From contig NZ_SSNY01000015.1 in assembly GCF_004801285.1 (NCBI RefSeq), forward strand, positions 1-64,000: a stretch of DNA of 64,000 bases, written 5' to 3'. The stretch is from Ollibium composti. Lineage in GTDB: Bacteria; Pseudomonadota; Alphaproteobacteria; Rhizobiales; Rhizobiaceae. Positions 38,108-46,638 of this stretch are shown piece by piece. The notes under the pieces were generated by a model. That model saw only the letters and a program-made list of their open reading frames with translations. It ran no database searches and was not told where the DNA came from. The position numbers were made by a program, and so were the translations under genes. The stretch's first letter is position 1. Each line of letters opens with the position of its first letter.

Positions 38108-39124
38108 ATGGCTGGACTGACGCGCAGAGATTTTCTTGGAACCACGGCGGTCACCGCGGCGGCGCTGACCATGCCGGCGATCCGATCCGCGCGGGCTGCC
38201 GATTTCCGCTACAAATACGCCAACAACCTGCCGGTCGCGCATCCGCTCAACGTGCGCGCCAAGGAGGCGGCCGATGCCATCGCCAAGGACACGGATGGCC
38301 GCTTCGAACTGCAGATATTCCCCAACAACCAGCTTGGCTCCGACACGGACGTGCTCAGCCAGCTTCGGTCGGGCGCGGTCGAGTTCTTCACTCTGTCGGG
38401 CCTGATCCTGTCGACGCTGGTGCCGGTCGCCTCGATCAACGGCATCGGCTTCGCCTTCCCGGACTACGATACGGTCTGGAAGGCGATGGACGGCGAGCTC
38501 GGCGCCTTCGTGCGTGGCGAGATCGCCAAGTCCGGCCTCGTCGCCATGGAAAAGATCTGGGACAACGGCTTCCGCCAGACGACGTCGAGCAGCAGGCCCA
38601 TCGCCACGCCCGAGGATCTCGCCGGCTTCAAGATCCGCGTCCCGGTGAGCCCGTTGTGGACCTCGATGTTCGAGGCTTTCGGCGCGGCCCCCACCAGCAT
38701 CAATTTCGCCGAGGTCTACACCTCGTTGCAGACCAAGGTCGTCGAAGGCCAGGAAAACCCGCTCGCCATCATCCAGACGGCGAAGCTCTACGAGGTGCAG
38801 AAATACTGCTCCATGACCAACCATATGTGGGACGGTTTCTGGTTCCTCGCCAACAAGGAGATGTGGGAGGCGCTGCCGGAGGACATCCGCGCCGTCGTCA
38901 CCAAGCACATCAACGCCGCGGCGGTAGCCGAACGGGCGGACACCGCCGCGCTCAACGCTTCGCTGGCCGACAAGCTGAAATCCGAAGGCATGGAACTCAA
39001 CACGCCCGATCCGGCACCGTTCCGCGACAAGCTGCGTTCGGCCGGCTTCTATGCCTCCTGGCGCGATAAATACGGCCAGGAGCCGTGGGATCTTCTGGAA
39101 AAGGCCGTCGGCAAGCTGGTGTAG
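38108..39124 (+). CDS. TRAP transporter solute-binding protein, Tat-exported
   Basis: A 338-residue DctP-family protein. The N-terminus TRRDFLGTTAVTAAAL is a twin-arginine signal, with cleavage expected after SARA, so it is exported folded. The carboxylate-binding arginine is in FKIRVPVSPLWTSMFEAFG (~residues 177-195), followed by INFAEVYTSLQTKVVEGQEN. GGGAGGAAACG precedes the ATG. It is regulated, by position, through IclR-type sites A and B. The fused QM permease follows 105 bp downstream. Confidence 0.9.
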   Translation: MAGLTRRDFLGTTAVTAAALTMPAIRSARAADFRYKYANNLPVAHPLNVRAKEAADAIAKDTDGRFELQIFPNNQLGSDTDVLSQLRSGAVEFFTLSGLILSTLVPVASINGIGFAFPDYDTVWKAMDGELGAFVRGEIAKSGLVAMEKIWDNGFRQTTSSSRPIATPEDLAGFKIRVPVSPLWTSMFEAFGAAPTSINFAEVYTSLQTKVVEGQENPLAIIQTAKLYEVQKYCSMTNHMWDGFWFLANKEMWEALPEDIRAVVTKHINAAAVAERADTAALNASLADKLKSEGMELNTPDPAPFRDKLRSAGFYASWRDKYGQEPWDLLEKAVGKLV

Positions 39125-39229
39125 GGCTTCGGGCCGAACGGTGGAAAACGGCTCTCGGATGATCCGGCGCGACATCGAGCGGAAAGGGTTGGGCAAGCGG
39201 CCTCGGCAGCCTGCCCGGCTGTCTGGCCG

Positions 39230-41095
39230 ATGATGGAGCCGGCAGCCGAGGCGGAGGCGGGTATTTCGCTGCGACCGTGGGCAGCGAAGGCTGATGCTTT
39301 CCTCGGCCATCTGGTGGAGATCCCGGCGGCGGTCCTCGTCATCGCCGAGGTCGTGGTGCTATTCGCCGGCGTCGTCTCGCGCTATGTCTTCGACCGGCCG
39401 CTGGTCTGGTCCGACGAGCTAGCTTCGCTGTGCTTCCTGTGGCTCGGACTGCTCGGCGCCTGCGTTGCGCTGCGCCGCGGCGAGCATATGCGCATGACCG
39501 CCATGGTCACCGCACTGCCGCCGCGCGGGCGCGCCTTCATCGAGGTGCTGGCGATCGCTGCCTCGGCGGCCTTCCTGTTGCTGATTGTCATGCCCGCCTA
39601 CAGGTTCGCGCTCAACGAAACCTTCATCACCACGCCGGCGCTCGGCATTTCGGCCGCATGGCGCGCCTCGGCGCTTCCGGTATGTGCCGCGCTGATGATC
39701 CTGATCGCGCTGGTGCGGCTGGCTTGTGTCGCTTCCACGCGGCAGGTCGTCGAGGCGGTGGCGCTGACGCTGGCCATCGGCGCCGTGCTCTACTTGATGA
39801 AGCCGGTCTTCGCCGACCTCGGCAACATCAATCTCGTCATCTTCTTCGTCGTGCTGCTCGCCGCCGCCATCTTCGCCGGCGTGCCCATCGCCTTCGCCTT
39901 CGGCCTCGGCACCTTCGCCTATCTGGCGCTGACGACGCGCGTGCCGATGAGCATCGTGGTCAGCCGCATGGACGAGGGCATGTCACATCTGATCCTGCTC
40001 GCCGTGCCGCTGTTCGTGCTGCTCGGCTATCTGATCGAGACGACCGGCATGGCGCGCGCCATGGTGGCCTTTCTGGCCGCCCTCGTCGGCCATGTACGCG
40101 GCGGGCTCTCCTATGTGCTGCTCGGCGCGATTTTCCTGGTGTCCGGCATTTCCGGCGCCAAGGCCGCCGACATGGCCGCCGTCGCCCCGGTGTTGTTTCC
40201 CGAGATGAAGGCGCGCGGCGCCAAGCCTGGCGAACTGATCGCGCTTCTGTCGTCGTCGGGCGCCATGTCTGAGACGATCCCGCCGAGCCTCGTTCTCATC
40301 ACCATCGGTTCGGTCACCGGCGTCTCTATCGCCGCTCTCTTCACCGGCGGCCTTTTGCCGGCGCTGGTGCTGGCATTGGCGCTGGCGGGCGTCGCCTGGT
40401 GGCGCTCGCGCGGCGAGGACCTTTCGGCCGTGCGCCGCGCCAGTGCCGGCGAGATCGCCCGCACCTTCGCCATCGCGCTGCCGGCGCTGATCCTGCCCTT
40501 CGTCATCCGCTTCGCGGTGGTGGAAGGTATCGCCACGGCAACGGAGGTTTCCACCATCGGCATCGTCTATTCGGTGCTGGCCGGCCTGCTGATCTACCGC
40601 CGCTTCGAATGGCACAGGCTGCGCGCCATGCTGGTCGGCACGGCCTCGCTGTCGGGCGCCATCCTGTTCATCATCGGCGCGGCGACGGCGATGGCCTGGG
40701 CGCTCACCCAGTCCGGCTTTTCCGGTCAGCTCGCCTCCTTCATGTCGACGCTGCCGGGCGGGGTGGCGAGCTTCATGGCGATGTCGATCGTCGTCTTCGT
40801 CATCCTCGGCTCGGTGCTCGAGGGGATTCCGGCCATCGTGCTGTTCGGGCCGCTCCTGTTCCCCATCGCCGAGGCCGTCGGCATCAATGACGTGCACTAT
40901 GCCATCGTCGTCATCCTGGCGATGGGCATCGGCCTGTTCGCACCGCCCTTCGGCGTCGGCTACTACACCGCCTGCGCCATCGGCCGGGTCAATCCCGATG
41001 AGGGCATGCGGCCGATCATGGGTTATCTGCTGGCGTTGCTCATCGGCGTCATCGTGATCGCGGCGGTGCCGTGGTTCTCCATCGGCTTTCTTTAA
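39230..41095 (+). CDS. Fused TRAP transporter permease (DctQ-DctM in one chain)
   Basis: A 621-residue fusion. Residues ~20-175 carry the DctQ four-helix part (VVSRYVFDRPLVWSDELASL, then RRGEHMRMTAMV). Residues ~190-620 carry the DctM part with LVSGISGAKAADMAAVAPV, ETIPPSLVLITIGSVTG and LFAPPFGVGYYTACAIG. The linking helix around residue 180-200 is typical of natural QM fusions. Start is ATG 39230 or the adjacent ATG 39233. It works with the Tat-exported binding protein encoded upstream. Confidence 0.9.
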   Translation: MMEPAAEAEAGISLRPWAAKADAFLGHLVEIPAAVLVIAEVVVLFAGVVSRYVFDRPLVWSDELASLCFLWLGLLGACVALRRGEHMRMTAMVTALPPRGRAFIEVLAIAASAAFLLLIVMPAYRFALNETFITTPALGISAAWRASALPVCAALMILIALVRLACVASTRQVVEAVALTLAIGAVLYLMKPVFADLGNINLVIFFVVLLAAAIFAGVPIAFAFGLGTFAYLALTTRVPMSIVVSRMDEGMSHLILLAVPLFVLLGYLIETTGMARAMVAFLAALVGHVRGGLSYVLLGAIFLVSGISGAKAADMAAVAPVLFPEMKARGAKPGELIALLSSSGAMSETIPPSLVLITIGSVTGVSIAALFTGGLLPALVLALALAGVAWWRSRGEDLSAVRRASAGEIARTFAIALPALILPFVIRFAVVEGIATATEVSTIGIVYSVLAGLLIYRRFEWHRLRAMLVGTASLSGAILFIIGAATAMAWALTQSGFSGQLASFMSTLPGGVASFMAMSIVVFVILGSVLEGIPAIVLFGPLLFPIAEAVGINDVHYAIVVILAMGIGLFAPPFGVGYYTACAIGRVNPDEGMRPIMGYLLALLIGVIVIAAVPWFSIGFL

Positions 41096-41096
41096 A

Positions 41097-41197
41097 GCAT
41101 GATGCCGAAAAGTTGCAGACTTTTCGGAAAACATCATACTTCAAAAACAAAGGGTTAGAGTGAAATACCGATTCAGGGAAACGGCATTTCGCTCTAA
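41097..41197. repeat. Pair of palindromic intergenic repeats
   Basis: First palindrome: GCATGATG (41097-41104) and CATCATAC (41132-41139) enclose a perfect 9-bp stem, CCGAAAAGT (41105-41113) with ACTTTTCGG (41119-41127). Second: TTAGAGTGAAAT (41155-41166) pairs with ATTTCGCTCTAA (41186-41197), with one G-T pair. The first type (GATGCCGAAAAGT...) is a common dispersed repeat of rhizobial genomes. The position between convergent genes (permease stop 41095, SDR stop 41201) fits a transcription barrier. Confidence 0.65.
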
Positions 41198-41200
41198 GCG

Positions 41201-41998
41201 TCAGGCGCAGCGCGCGGTGAGTCCTCCGTCGACGATGATATGCGTGCCGTTGACATAACGCGCCTCGTCGGAAGCCAGGAACAGCGCGGCATAGGCGGTA
41301 TCCCAGGCATCGCCCATGCTTCCCGTCGGGCTCTGGGCATTGCGCTTGGCGAGCATTGTCTCGACATCCGCGCCGTAACTCGCCGCCAGCGGCTCGCGAA
41401 TCATCGGCGTGTCCATCAGGCCGGGCAGCACGCAGTTGGCGCGGATGCCTTTGCCGGCATATTGCAGGGCGATGTTCTGCGTCAGCGCCAGCACGGCAGC
41501 CTTCGACGCCGTATAGGCGGCGTAGGGGAAGCCGATCCAGCGCAAAGCCGCCGCCGACGAAATGTTGACGATGGCGCCGGCCCCTTGCTCGACCATCGCT
41601 GGCAGCACATGCTTGCAGGCGAGGAACACGCCGGTCTGGTTGACCGCGACGATGCGGTTCCATTCCTCCTCGCTTGTCTCGACCGGCCCTCCGGTGGCGG
41701 CGATGCCGACATTGTTGTGCAGCACGTCGATGCGGCCATGGGCGCCGAGGGTGGCAGCCACGGTGCGCTCCAGGCTGGCGCTGTCGGTCACGTCGGCCGT
41801 GAGCGCTAGGCAATCGCCGCCCTGCGCCGTGATCTCGCCGCGGGTTCGTTGCGCCGCCGCAAGGTCGCGGTCGGCGACGACGACGGCGCCGCCCTCGCGC
41901 GCATAGAGCAGCGCGGCCGCCTTGCCGTTGTTCAGCCCTTCAGGCGGCGCGCCGCCGCCGACGACGAGCACGACCTTGTTTTGCATGCGTCCGGGCAT
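41201..41998 (-). CDS. Short-chain dehydrogenase/reductase
   Basis: A 265-residue classical SDR. The cofactor loop is VVGGGAPPEGLNNGKAAA (~residues 12-29), a longer variant of the usual TGxxxGxG. NNVGIA, the catalytic serine in NISSAAALRW and the YAAYTASK tetrad (~160-167) are intact. The ATG at 41998 has AGAGGA upstream; ATG 41986 is an alternative. IclR-type site D lies 21-37 bp upstream of the start, so it is probably part of the same regulon as the TRAP operon. The substrate is unknown, likely an alcohol derived from the imported acid. Confidence 0.85.
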   Translation of the reverse strand: MPGRMQNKVVLVVGGGAPPEGLNNGKAAALLYAREGGAVVVADRDLAAAQRTRGEITAQGGDCLALTADVTDSASLERTVAATLGAHGRIDVLHNNVGIAATGGPVETSEEEWNRIVAVNQTGVFLACKHVLPAMVEQGAGAIVNISSAAALRWIGFPYAAYTASKAAVLALTQNIALQYAGKGIRANCVLPGLMDTPMIREPLAASYGADVETMLAKRNAQSPTGSMGDAWDTAYAALFLASDEARYVNGTHIIVDGGLTARCA

Positions 41999-42018
41999 AA
42001 ACGTGTTCCTCTGCCGGT

Positions 42019-42035
42019 TGTTCACAGTATGGACC
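42019..42035. promoter_or_regulatory. IclR-type site D upstream of the SDR gene
   Basis: TGTTCACAGTATGGACC, read on the minus strand, gives GGTCCA-N5-TGAACA, the same 17-bp layout as site B with one full half. It overlaps the expected 5' leader of the minus-strand SDR gene, a position suited to repression. Confidence 0.5.
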
Positions 42036-42136
42036 GTTTGGCCCGGCTCAGAAGGCGACAATAGCGCAAGACGCGCGCTTGCGCAGCCTTAGGTGCAATG
42101 CAAATATGAATCAGGATAAGGATCGCGTGCCTACAT

Positions 42137-42153
42137 GGTCCATATTATGACCA
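42137..42153. promoter_or_regulatory. IclR-type site C upstream of iclR-like gene
   Basis: GGTCCATATTATGACCA fits GGTCCA-N5-TGRNCN and also forms TGGTC-N8-GACCA (42136-42153). It lies 19 bp before the ATG of the IclR gene, consistent with autoregulation. Nothing else is recognised in the 173-bp divergent region apart from site D. Confidence 0.55.
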
Positions 42154-42171
42154 AACGGAAGTTGCCATAAC

Positions 42172-42993
42172 ATGAGCGCTATGCGGGAGGTCACCGGCGC
42201 GCAGAGCGTCGACCGCGCGCTCGGCCTGCTGGCTATCGTGCGCCGCAATGCCGAAGCCGGCATCGGCCTCTCCGATATCCTGGCCGAAAGCGGCTTGAAC
42301 AAGCCGACGGCGCGGCGCCTGCTGCTCGCCCTGATGCGGGCCGGACTGGTGGAGCAGGACGCGAAAAGCCGGCGCTACCATCTCGGCGAGGAGGCCTTCC
42401 TGATGGGCGCGCTGGCGGCAACGCGCCATAGCCTGCTCGAATTCACCGGCGAGAGCCTGCGGCATATCTCCGACAAAAGCGAGGATTCTTCGTTCTTCTC
42501 CGTGCGCCGTCAGAACCTTTCGGTGTGTCTGCAGCGCGAGGAAGGCCGCTTTCCGATCCGCACTCATGTGCTGCAGGCGGGCGCCCATCACCCGCTCGGC
42601 ATCGGCGCCGGCTCGATGGCGCTGCTGGCGGACCTGCCCGACGAGGAGATCGACCACATCGTCGCCGAGAACGAGGCCGCCGTCGCCGCCCGCTTTCCGC
42701 GCTATACGCCACAGGTCATCCGCGAGCAGGTCGAGGCGACGCGCGCCCGCGGCTGGTCACTCAATCCGGGGCTGGTGCTGCCCAATTCTTGGGCGATCGG
42801 CATGGTCGTTCGCTATCCCGACGGCCGCACCGCCGGCGCGCTCAGCCTGTCGGCCATCGACAGTCGTATGGGAGCCGAACGGCAGGAAAATCTCGCCGCG
42901 CTTCTGCGCGACGAGACCGGCCGCCTGTCCGTGAAACTGCAACGCATTTTTGCGCGCCGCGACGGCCGCGCGAGGAAACCGACGGAGACGTAG
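42172..42993 (+). CDS. IclR-family transcriptional regulator
   Basis: A 273-residue regulator with an N-terminal winged helix-turn-helix (~residues 10-75; LSDILAESGLNKPTARRLLLAL) and a C-terminal IclR effector domain (~80-260; ARGWSLNPGLVLPNSWAIGM). It is followed 1 bp later by the CoA-ligase gene. Four similar 17-bp sites near its own gene, the SDR and the TRAP operon suggest that it controls the whole cluster. The effector is probably the imported acid or its CoA ester. Confidence 0.88.
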   Translation: MSAMREVTGAQSVDRALGLLAIVRRNAEAGIGLSDILAESGLNKPTARRLLLALMRAGLVEQDAKSRRYHLGEEAFLMGALAATRHSLLEFTGESLRHISDKSEDSSFFSVRRQNLSVCLQREEGRFPIRTHVLQAGAHHPLGIGAGSMALLADLPDEEIDHIVAENEAAVAARFPRYTPQVIREQVEATRARGWSLNPGLVLPNSWAIGMVVRYPDGRTAGALSLSAIDSRMGAERQENLAALLRDETGRLSVKLQRIFARRDGRARKPTET

Positions 42994-42994
42994 A

Positions 42995-44617
42995 GTGGGG
43001 CAGCAAGCGCCATCCGCAAACGAGGCCCTGCCGCGTTCGACGCGGGTGTCCAACCTGGCACATCTTTTGACGCGGTCGGCGCGCCGGTTCGGCGACGAAA
43101 TTGCGCTGGCGTGGGGCGAGCAAAGCTGGACATGGCGCGATCTCGACGCGCGCGTCAGCGCCATGGCCGCAGGACTTCGCGACCGTTTCGGCGTGAAGAA
43201 GGGCGATCGCATCCTGGTCCAGTCGCAGAACTGCAACCAGATGCTGGAATCGATGTTCGCCTGCTTCCGGCTGGGCGCGGTCTGGGTGCCGACCAATTTC
43301 CGCCAGACCCCGGCGGAAGTCGCCTATCTGGCCGAGGCGAGCGGCGCGAAGGGAATGATCTGCCACGCCGCCTTTCCCGATCATGCCGCCGCCTGCGCCG
43401 CGCTTGCCGCGCCGCCGGCTTTCATGCTCGCCATCGGCGAGGCCGGGTTCGGCGACAGCTACGAGGCCGTGGTCGCCGAGTATCTGGGCAGGGCGGTTTC
43501 CAACGAGGCGGTCGGGCGCGACGATCCCTGCTGGTTCTTCTTCACCTCCGGCACCACCGGGCGGCCGAAGGCGGCGGTGCTGACGCACGGCCAGATGGGC
43601 TTTGTCGTTGTCAATCATCTGTGCGACCTGATGCCGGGCACCACGCAACACGACGCCTCGCTGGTCGTCGCCCCGCTCTCGCACGGCGCCGGCGTGCATC
43701 TGCTGACCCAGGTGGCGGCCGGCGCCAGGACGGTGCTGACAGCGTCGGAGCGCTTCGACCCGGCTGAAATCTGGTCGCTGGTCGAACACTGGCGCATCAC
43801 CAACATGTTCACCGTGCCAACCATCCTGAAGCGCCTTGTCGAGCACCCCGCCGTCGAGGGCGCCGACCACGGCTCGCTGCGCTACATCATCTATGCCGGC
43901 GCGCCGATGTACCGGGAGGACCAGAAGCGCGCTTTGGCGAAGCTCGGGCCGGTCATCGTGCAGTATTTCGGCCTCGGTGAAGTGACGGGAAACATCACCG
44001 TCCTGCCGGCTGCGGAGCACGAGGCCGAGGACAGGCCCGGCATGCGTCTCAACACCTGCGGCTTCGAGCGCACGGCGATGGAAATCTCCATCCAGGACGA
44101 TGACGGCGCCGAACTTGCGGCCAATGCCAGCGGCGAGATCTGCGTCACCGGTCCGGCCGTCTTCGCCGGCTATTACGACAATCCGGAAGCCAACGCCAAG
44201 GCCTTCCGCAACGGCTGGTTCCGCACCGGCGATCTCGGCTATCTCGACGAGCAAGGCTATCTCTACATCACCGGCCGAGCCTCCGATATGTACATTTCCG
44301 GCGGCTCCAACATCTATCCGCGCGAGATCGAGGAGAAGATCCTCGCCCATCCGGGGGTCGGCGAGGTGGCGGTGCTCGGCGTGCCGGACCCGGCATGGGG
44401 CGAGGCCGGCATCGCCGTGTGCGTGCCGGCGCAAGGCGCGACGGTGGGCGAGGCCGAACTGATCGCCTTCCTCGACGGCAAGCTCGCCCGCTACAAGATG
44501 CCGAAGCGCTTCATCTTCATCGAGGAGATGCCGAAATCGGCCTATGGCAAGATCACCAAGAAGCTGGTGCGCGAGGCGCTGGAGGCGCGCGGCCTGCTCG
44601 CCGGGACGACGGCATGA
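42995..44617 (+). CDS. AMP-forming acyl-CoA synthetase
   Basis: A 540-residue ANL enzyme. The P-loop FFFTSGTTGRPKAAVLTHGQ (~residues 184-203), the FRTGDLGYLDEQGYLYITGR core (~residues 407-426) and the catalytic lysine in MPKSAYGKITKKL near the C-terminus are intact. Translation starts at GTG 42995, overlapping the end of iclR, with GGAG seven bases upstream. It activates a carboxylic acid to its CoA ester, presumably the TRAP substrate. The acid pocket cannot be read reliably; aromatic or medium-chain acids are both possible. Confidence 0.88.
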   Translation: MGQQAPSANEALPRSTRVSNLAHLLTRSARRFGDEIALAWGEQSWTWRDLDARVSAMAAGLRDRFGVKKGDRILVQSQNCNQMLESMFACFRLGAVWVPTNFRQTPAEVAYLAEASGAKGMICHAAFPDHAAACAALAAPPAFMLAIGEAGFGDSYEAVVAEYLGRAVSNEAVGRDDPCWFFFTSGTTGRPKAAVLTHGQMGFVVVNHLCDLMPGTTQHDASLVVAPLSHGAGVHLLTQVAAGARTVLTASERFDPAEIWSLVEHWRITNMFTVPTILKRLVEHPAVEGADHGSLRYIIYAGAPMYREDQKRALAKLGPVIVQYFGLGEVTGNITVLPAAEHEAEDRPGMRLNTCGFERTAMEISIQDDDGAELAANASGEICVTGPAVFAGYYDNPEANAKAFRNGWFRTGDLGYLDEQGYLYITGRASDMYISGGSNIYPREIEEKILAHPGVGEVAVLGVPDPAWGEAGIAVCVPAQGATVGEAELIAFLDGKLARYKMPKRFIFIEEMPKSAYGKITKKLVREALEARGLLAGTTA

Positions 44618-45471
44618 CCGCCCGTCCGCCCATCGCCCATCCGGGGCCGGTGGCGCAACGGCGGCATGCGCTGGCATGGGCAAGGGCGGTGCCGCTCGAT
44701 TTCACCCTGGCGCGCGGCGAGGCGGTGGAAACCGGGTTGGCGAAGACGGTCGCCGCCGCCGGCTGCGACAGTGCCTGTGTCGGGATCGACGGCGGCCGCT
44801 TCGATCCGTTCCGCTACGTGCTGCCCGCGGCTTCGCCCGATAGCGAACATGCCGCCTGGTATTCCGCGACCATCGCACCTGAAGGTGGCGTCACGGTGGA
44901 GCGGGCGACGGCGATCGTCGGCCGCCGCGACGGCGCCGGCTTCGTTCATTGCCATGGGCTTTGGCAGGACGAGAGGGGCTCACCTGCGCTCGGCCATATG
45001 CTGCCGTCCGAGAGCTTGCCGGCCGAGGCCGTGCGGGTGCGCGGTGTCGGGCTGCGCGGCGCGGTCTTCGAGTCGCGGCACGATCCGGAGACGAATTTCC
45101 GGCTGTTCGCCGCCGGGCCGGCGCAAGGTGGCGAAGCCGGCGGCAGGTCGGCGCTCGCCGTCACCTTGCGGCCGAACCAGGACATTTCACTTGCGCTGGA
45201 GGCGATCTGTCGCGACGGGGGCATCCGCCGGGCTACGATCCTTGGTATCGGCAGCCTGAACGGCGCACGCTTCGAGAGCGGCCCGGTGATGGAGTCCTAC
45301 GCTTCCGAGTTCTTCGTCACCGAGGGGCGACTGGAGGAAACGCCGGCCGGCCCGGTCGTACGGCTCGACATCGCCATCGTCGACATGCGCGGCGCCATCT
45401 TCCATGGCCGTCTGGTGCGCGGCGAAAATCCGATCTGCGTGACCGCGGAGTTGGTCGTAGTACCTGAGTGA
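44614..45471 (+). CDS. Two-domain PPC/DUF296-like protein
   Basis: A 285-residue protein that overlaps the CoA-ligase stop (ATGA). The C-terminal half (~165-285; ISLALEAICRDGGIRRATIL and IVDMRGAIFHGRLVRGENPI) resembles the PPC (DUF296) fold. The N-terminal half (~20-150) has the PPC-like His motif FVHCHGLWQDERGSPALGHM, whose histidines could bind metal. It therefore looks like a tandem PPC protein. In plants PPC occurs in AT-hook proteins; bacterial versions are poorly understood. Its coupling to a CoA ligase points to a metabolic or sensory role rather than nucleoid binding. Confidence 0.6.
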   Translation: MTARPPIAHPGPVAQRRHALAWARAVPLDFTLARGEAVETGLAKTVAAAGCDSACVGIDGGRFDPFRYVLPAASPDSEHAAWYSATIAPEGGVTVERATAIVGRRDGAGFVHCHGLWQDERGSPALGHMLPSESLPAEAVRVRGVGLRGAVFESRHDPETNFRLFAAGPAQGGEAGGRSALAVTLRPNQDISLALEAICRDGGIRRATILGIGSLNGARFESGPVMESYASEFFVTEGRLEETPAGPVVRLDIAIVDMRGAIFHGRLVRGENPICVTAELVVVPE

Positions 45472-45478
45472 GCCTTAC

Positions 45479-45667
45479 TCACGCCACGGAATGCGCGCTG
45501 GTTCGCCGATCCGGCCGGTTTTTCAGGAACGCGGCGATCGGCTTTTCCAGAATTTCGTGGACGGCCGCGCCGATGGCGACGCCAGCGACGATCGCGGCGA
45601 CGCAGATGACTGGTCCCGGCAGGGAAAGCACGGAGCCGGCCTTGGCCACCACCGAGATCGCCACCAT
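45479..45667 (-). pseudogene. Possible 3' remnant of an acyltransferase-3 gene
   Basis: A 62-residue frame with one hydrophobic helix followed by VHEILEKPIAAFLKNRP. A final membrane helix followed by (hydrophobic)-E-(K/R)-P is how OafA/NodX-type acyltransferase-3 proteins end. No upstream part of such a gene is present, so it is probably a leftover. A genuine small membrane protein cannot be excluded. Nothing else was recognised in 45472-45733. Confidence 0.35.
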
Positions 45668-45733
45668 TCTTAGGATTGCCGGAAGGTGTAGTTTTCACCA
45701 CTTCGGCTCGATCGCTCGTACACTGCAACCGCG

Positions 45734-46600
45734 TCAATGCTGCAGCGCCCTCATCGCGATGCAAAAAAGAAGACCTCCACTCTCGCCGAGTGTACGGCTG
45801 ATCTCGAAATGGTTGTGGCCTTCCGCCAGCACGAGTTCACTTTGTTTGCCGGCCGCGCGCAGCGCGGCGTGAAACGTCGTCGCCTGGCGGCGGTATTCGT
45901 CGGTCTCGGCCGAGCCGTAAGCCACCACCATCGGGCAGGCGAGACGCGACAGATGGCGGATCGGACTGAATGCGTCGATCTCTGCGGCGCTCAGTTGCAG
46001 GTAAGCGCCCCGCGCGCTCAGCATCGTGCCCTGGAGATCGTAGGCCCCGCTGGCGCACAGGGCGGCGCGTACCGAGCCGGGGATGACATGCTCGGGCGTG
46101 TCGGCCGTCAGCGCTGCGGCGACCAGATGCGCGCCGGAAGAATGGCCGACGACGACGACACGGACGCTGTCGAAGCCCAGTTCCGCAGAGTTGCGTAAAA
46201 GCCAGCCTATACCGCGCTGCACCTGCCTTACCATGTCCGGCAGTCGAGCGTCGGGAATGCTCGCGAAATCCAGCACGGCGAAGTCGATGCCCGCAGCAAC
46301 GAACGCCTCGGCGGCGAAGGCGCTGTCCATGCGGTCCAGCATGCGCCATGCGCCGCCATGGACGTAGACGACCAGCGGTGCGCCCGGCCTGCCGGCGGAA
46401 AACAGGTCGATGCGCTCGAGCGGCGTCTCGCCATAGGCGAAGCTGCGGCAGGCGAGCCGTTCATGCGCGGCAATGCTGGCGCTGCGATACCAGGCGATGA
46501 TGGCGTCGGCATTCGGCGCCCAGGCGCTTTGCGTGTAATTGAGGTCCAGCCTCGCCTGATCGTAGTCGAGGAAGACATATTCGGGTTTCGGTCGGCTCAT
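45734..46600 (-). CDS. Alpha/beta hydrolase, arylformamidase-like
   Basis: A 288-residue HSL-type alpha/beta hydrolase. The oxyanion motif HGGAW (~residue 80), the nucleophile elbow VVGHSSGAH (~150-158) and the late histidine in GHNHFEISRTL (~265-275) form a full catalytic set. The N-terminus with YDQARLDLNYTQSAW resembles kynurenine formamidase-like esterases. The ATG at 46600 has GAGAGAGGAAG upstream. A kynureninase gene in the same locus supports N-formylkynurenine or a related formamide as substrate. A generic esterase is the alternative. Confidence 0.75.
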   Translation of the reverse strand: MSRPKPEYVFLDYDQARLDLNYTQSAWAPNADAIIAWYRSASIAAHERLACRSFAYGETPLERIDLFSAGRPGAPLVVYVHGGAWRMLDRMDSAFAAEAFVAAGIDFAVLDFASIPDARLPDMVRQVQRGIGWLLRNSAELGFDSVRVVVVGHSSGAHLVAAALTADTPEHVIPGSVRAALCASGAYDLQGTMLSARGAYLQLSAAEIDAFSPIRHLSRLACPMVVAYGSAETDEYRRQATTFHAALRAAGKQSELVLAEGHNHFEISRTLGESGGLLFCIAMRALQH

Positions 46601-46638
46601 GGCTTCCTCTCTCGGGTGCATCAGCGCCGGATCCTCGC

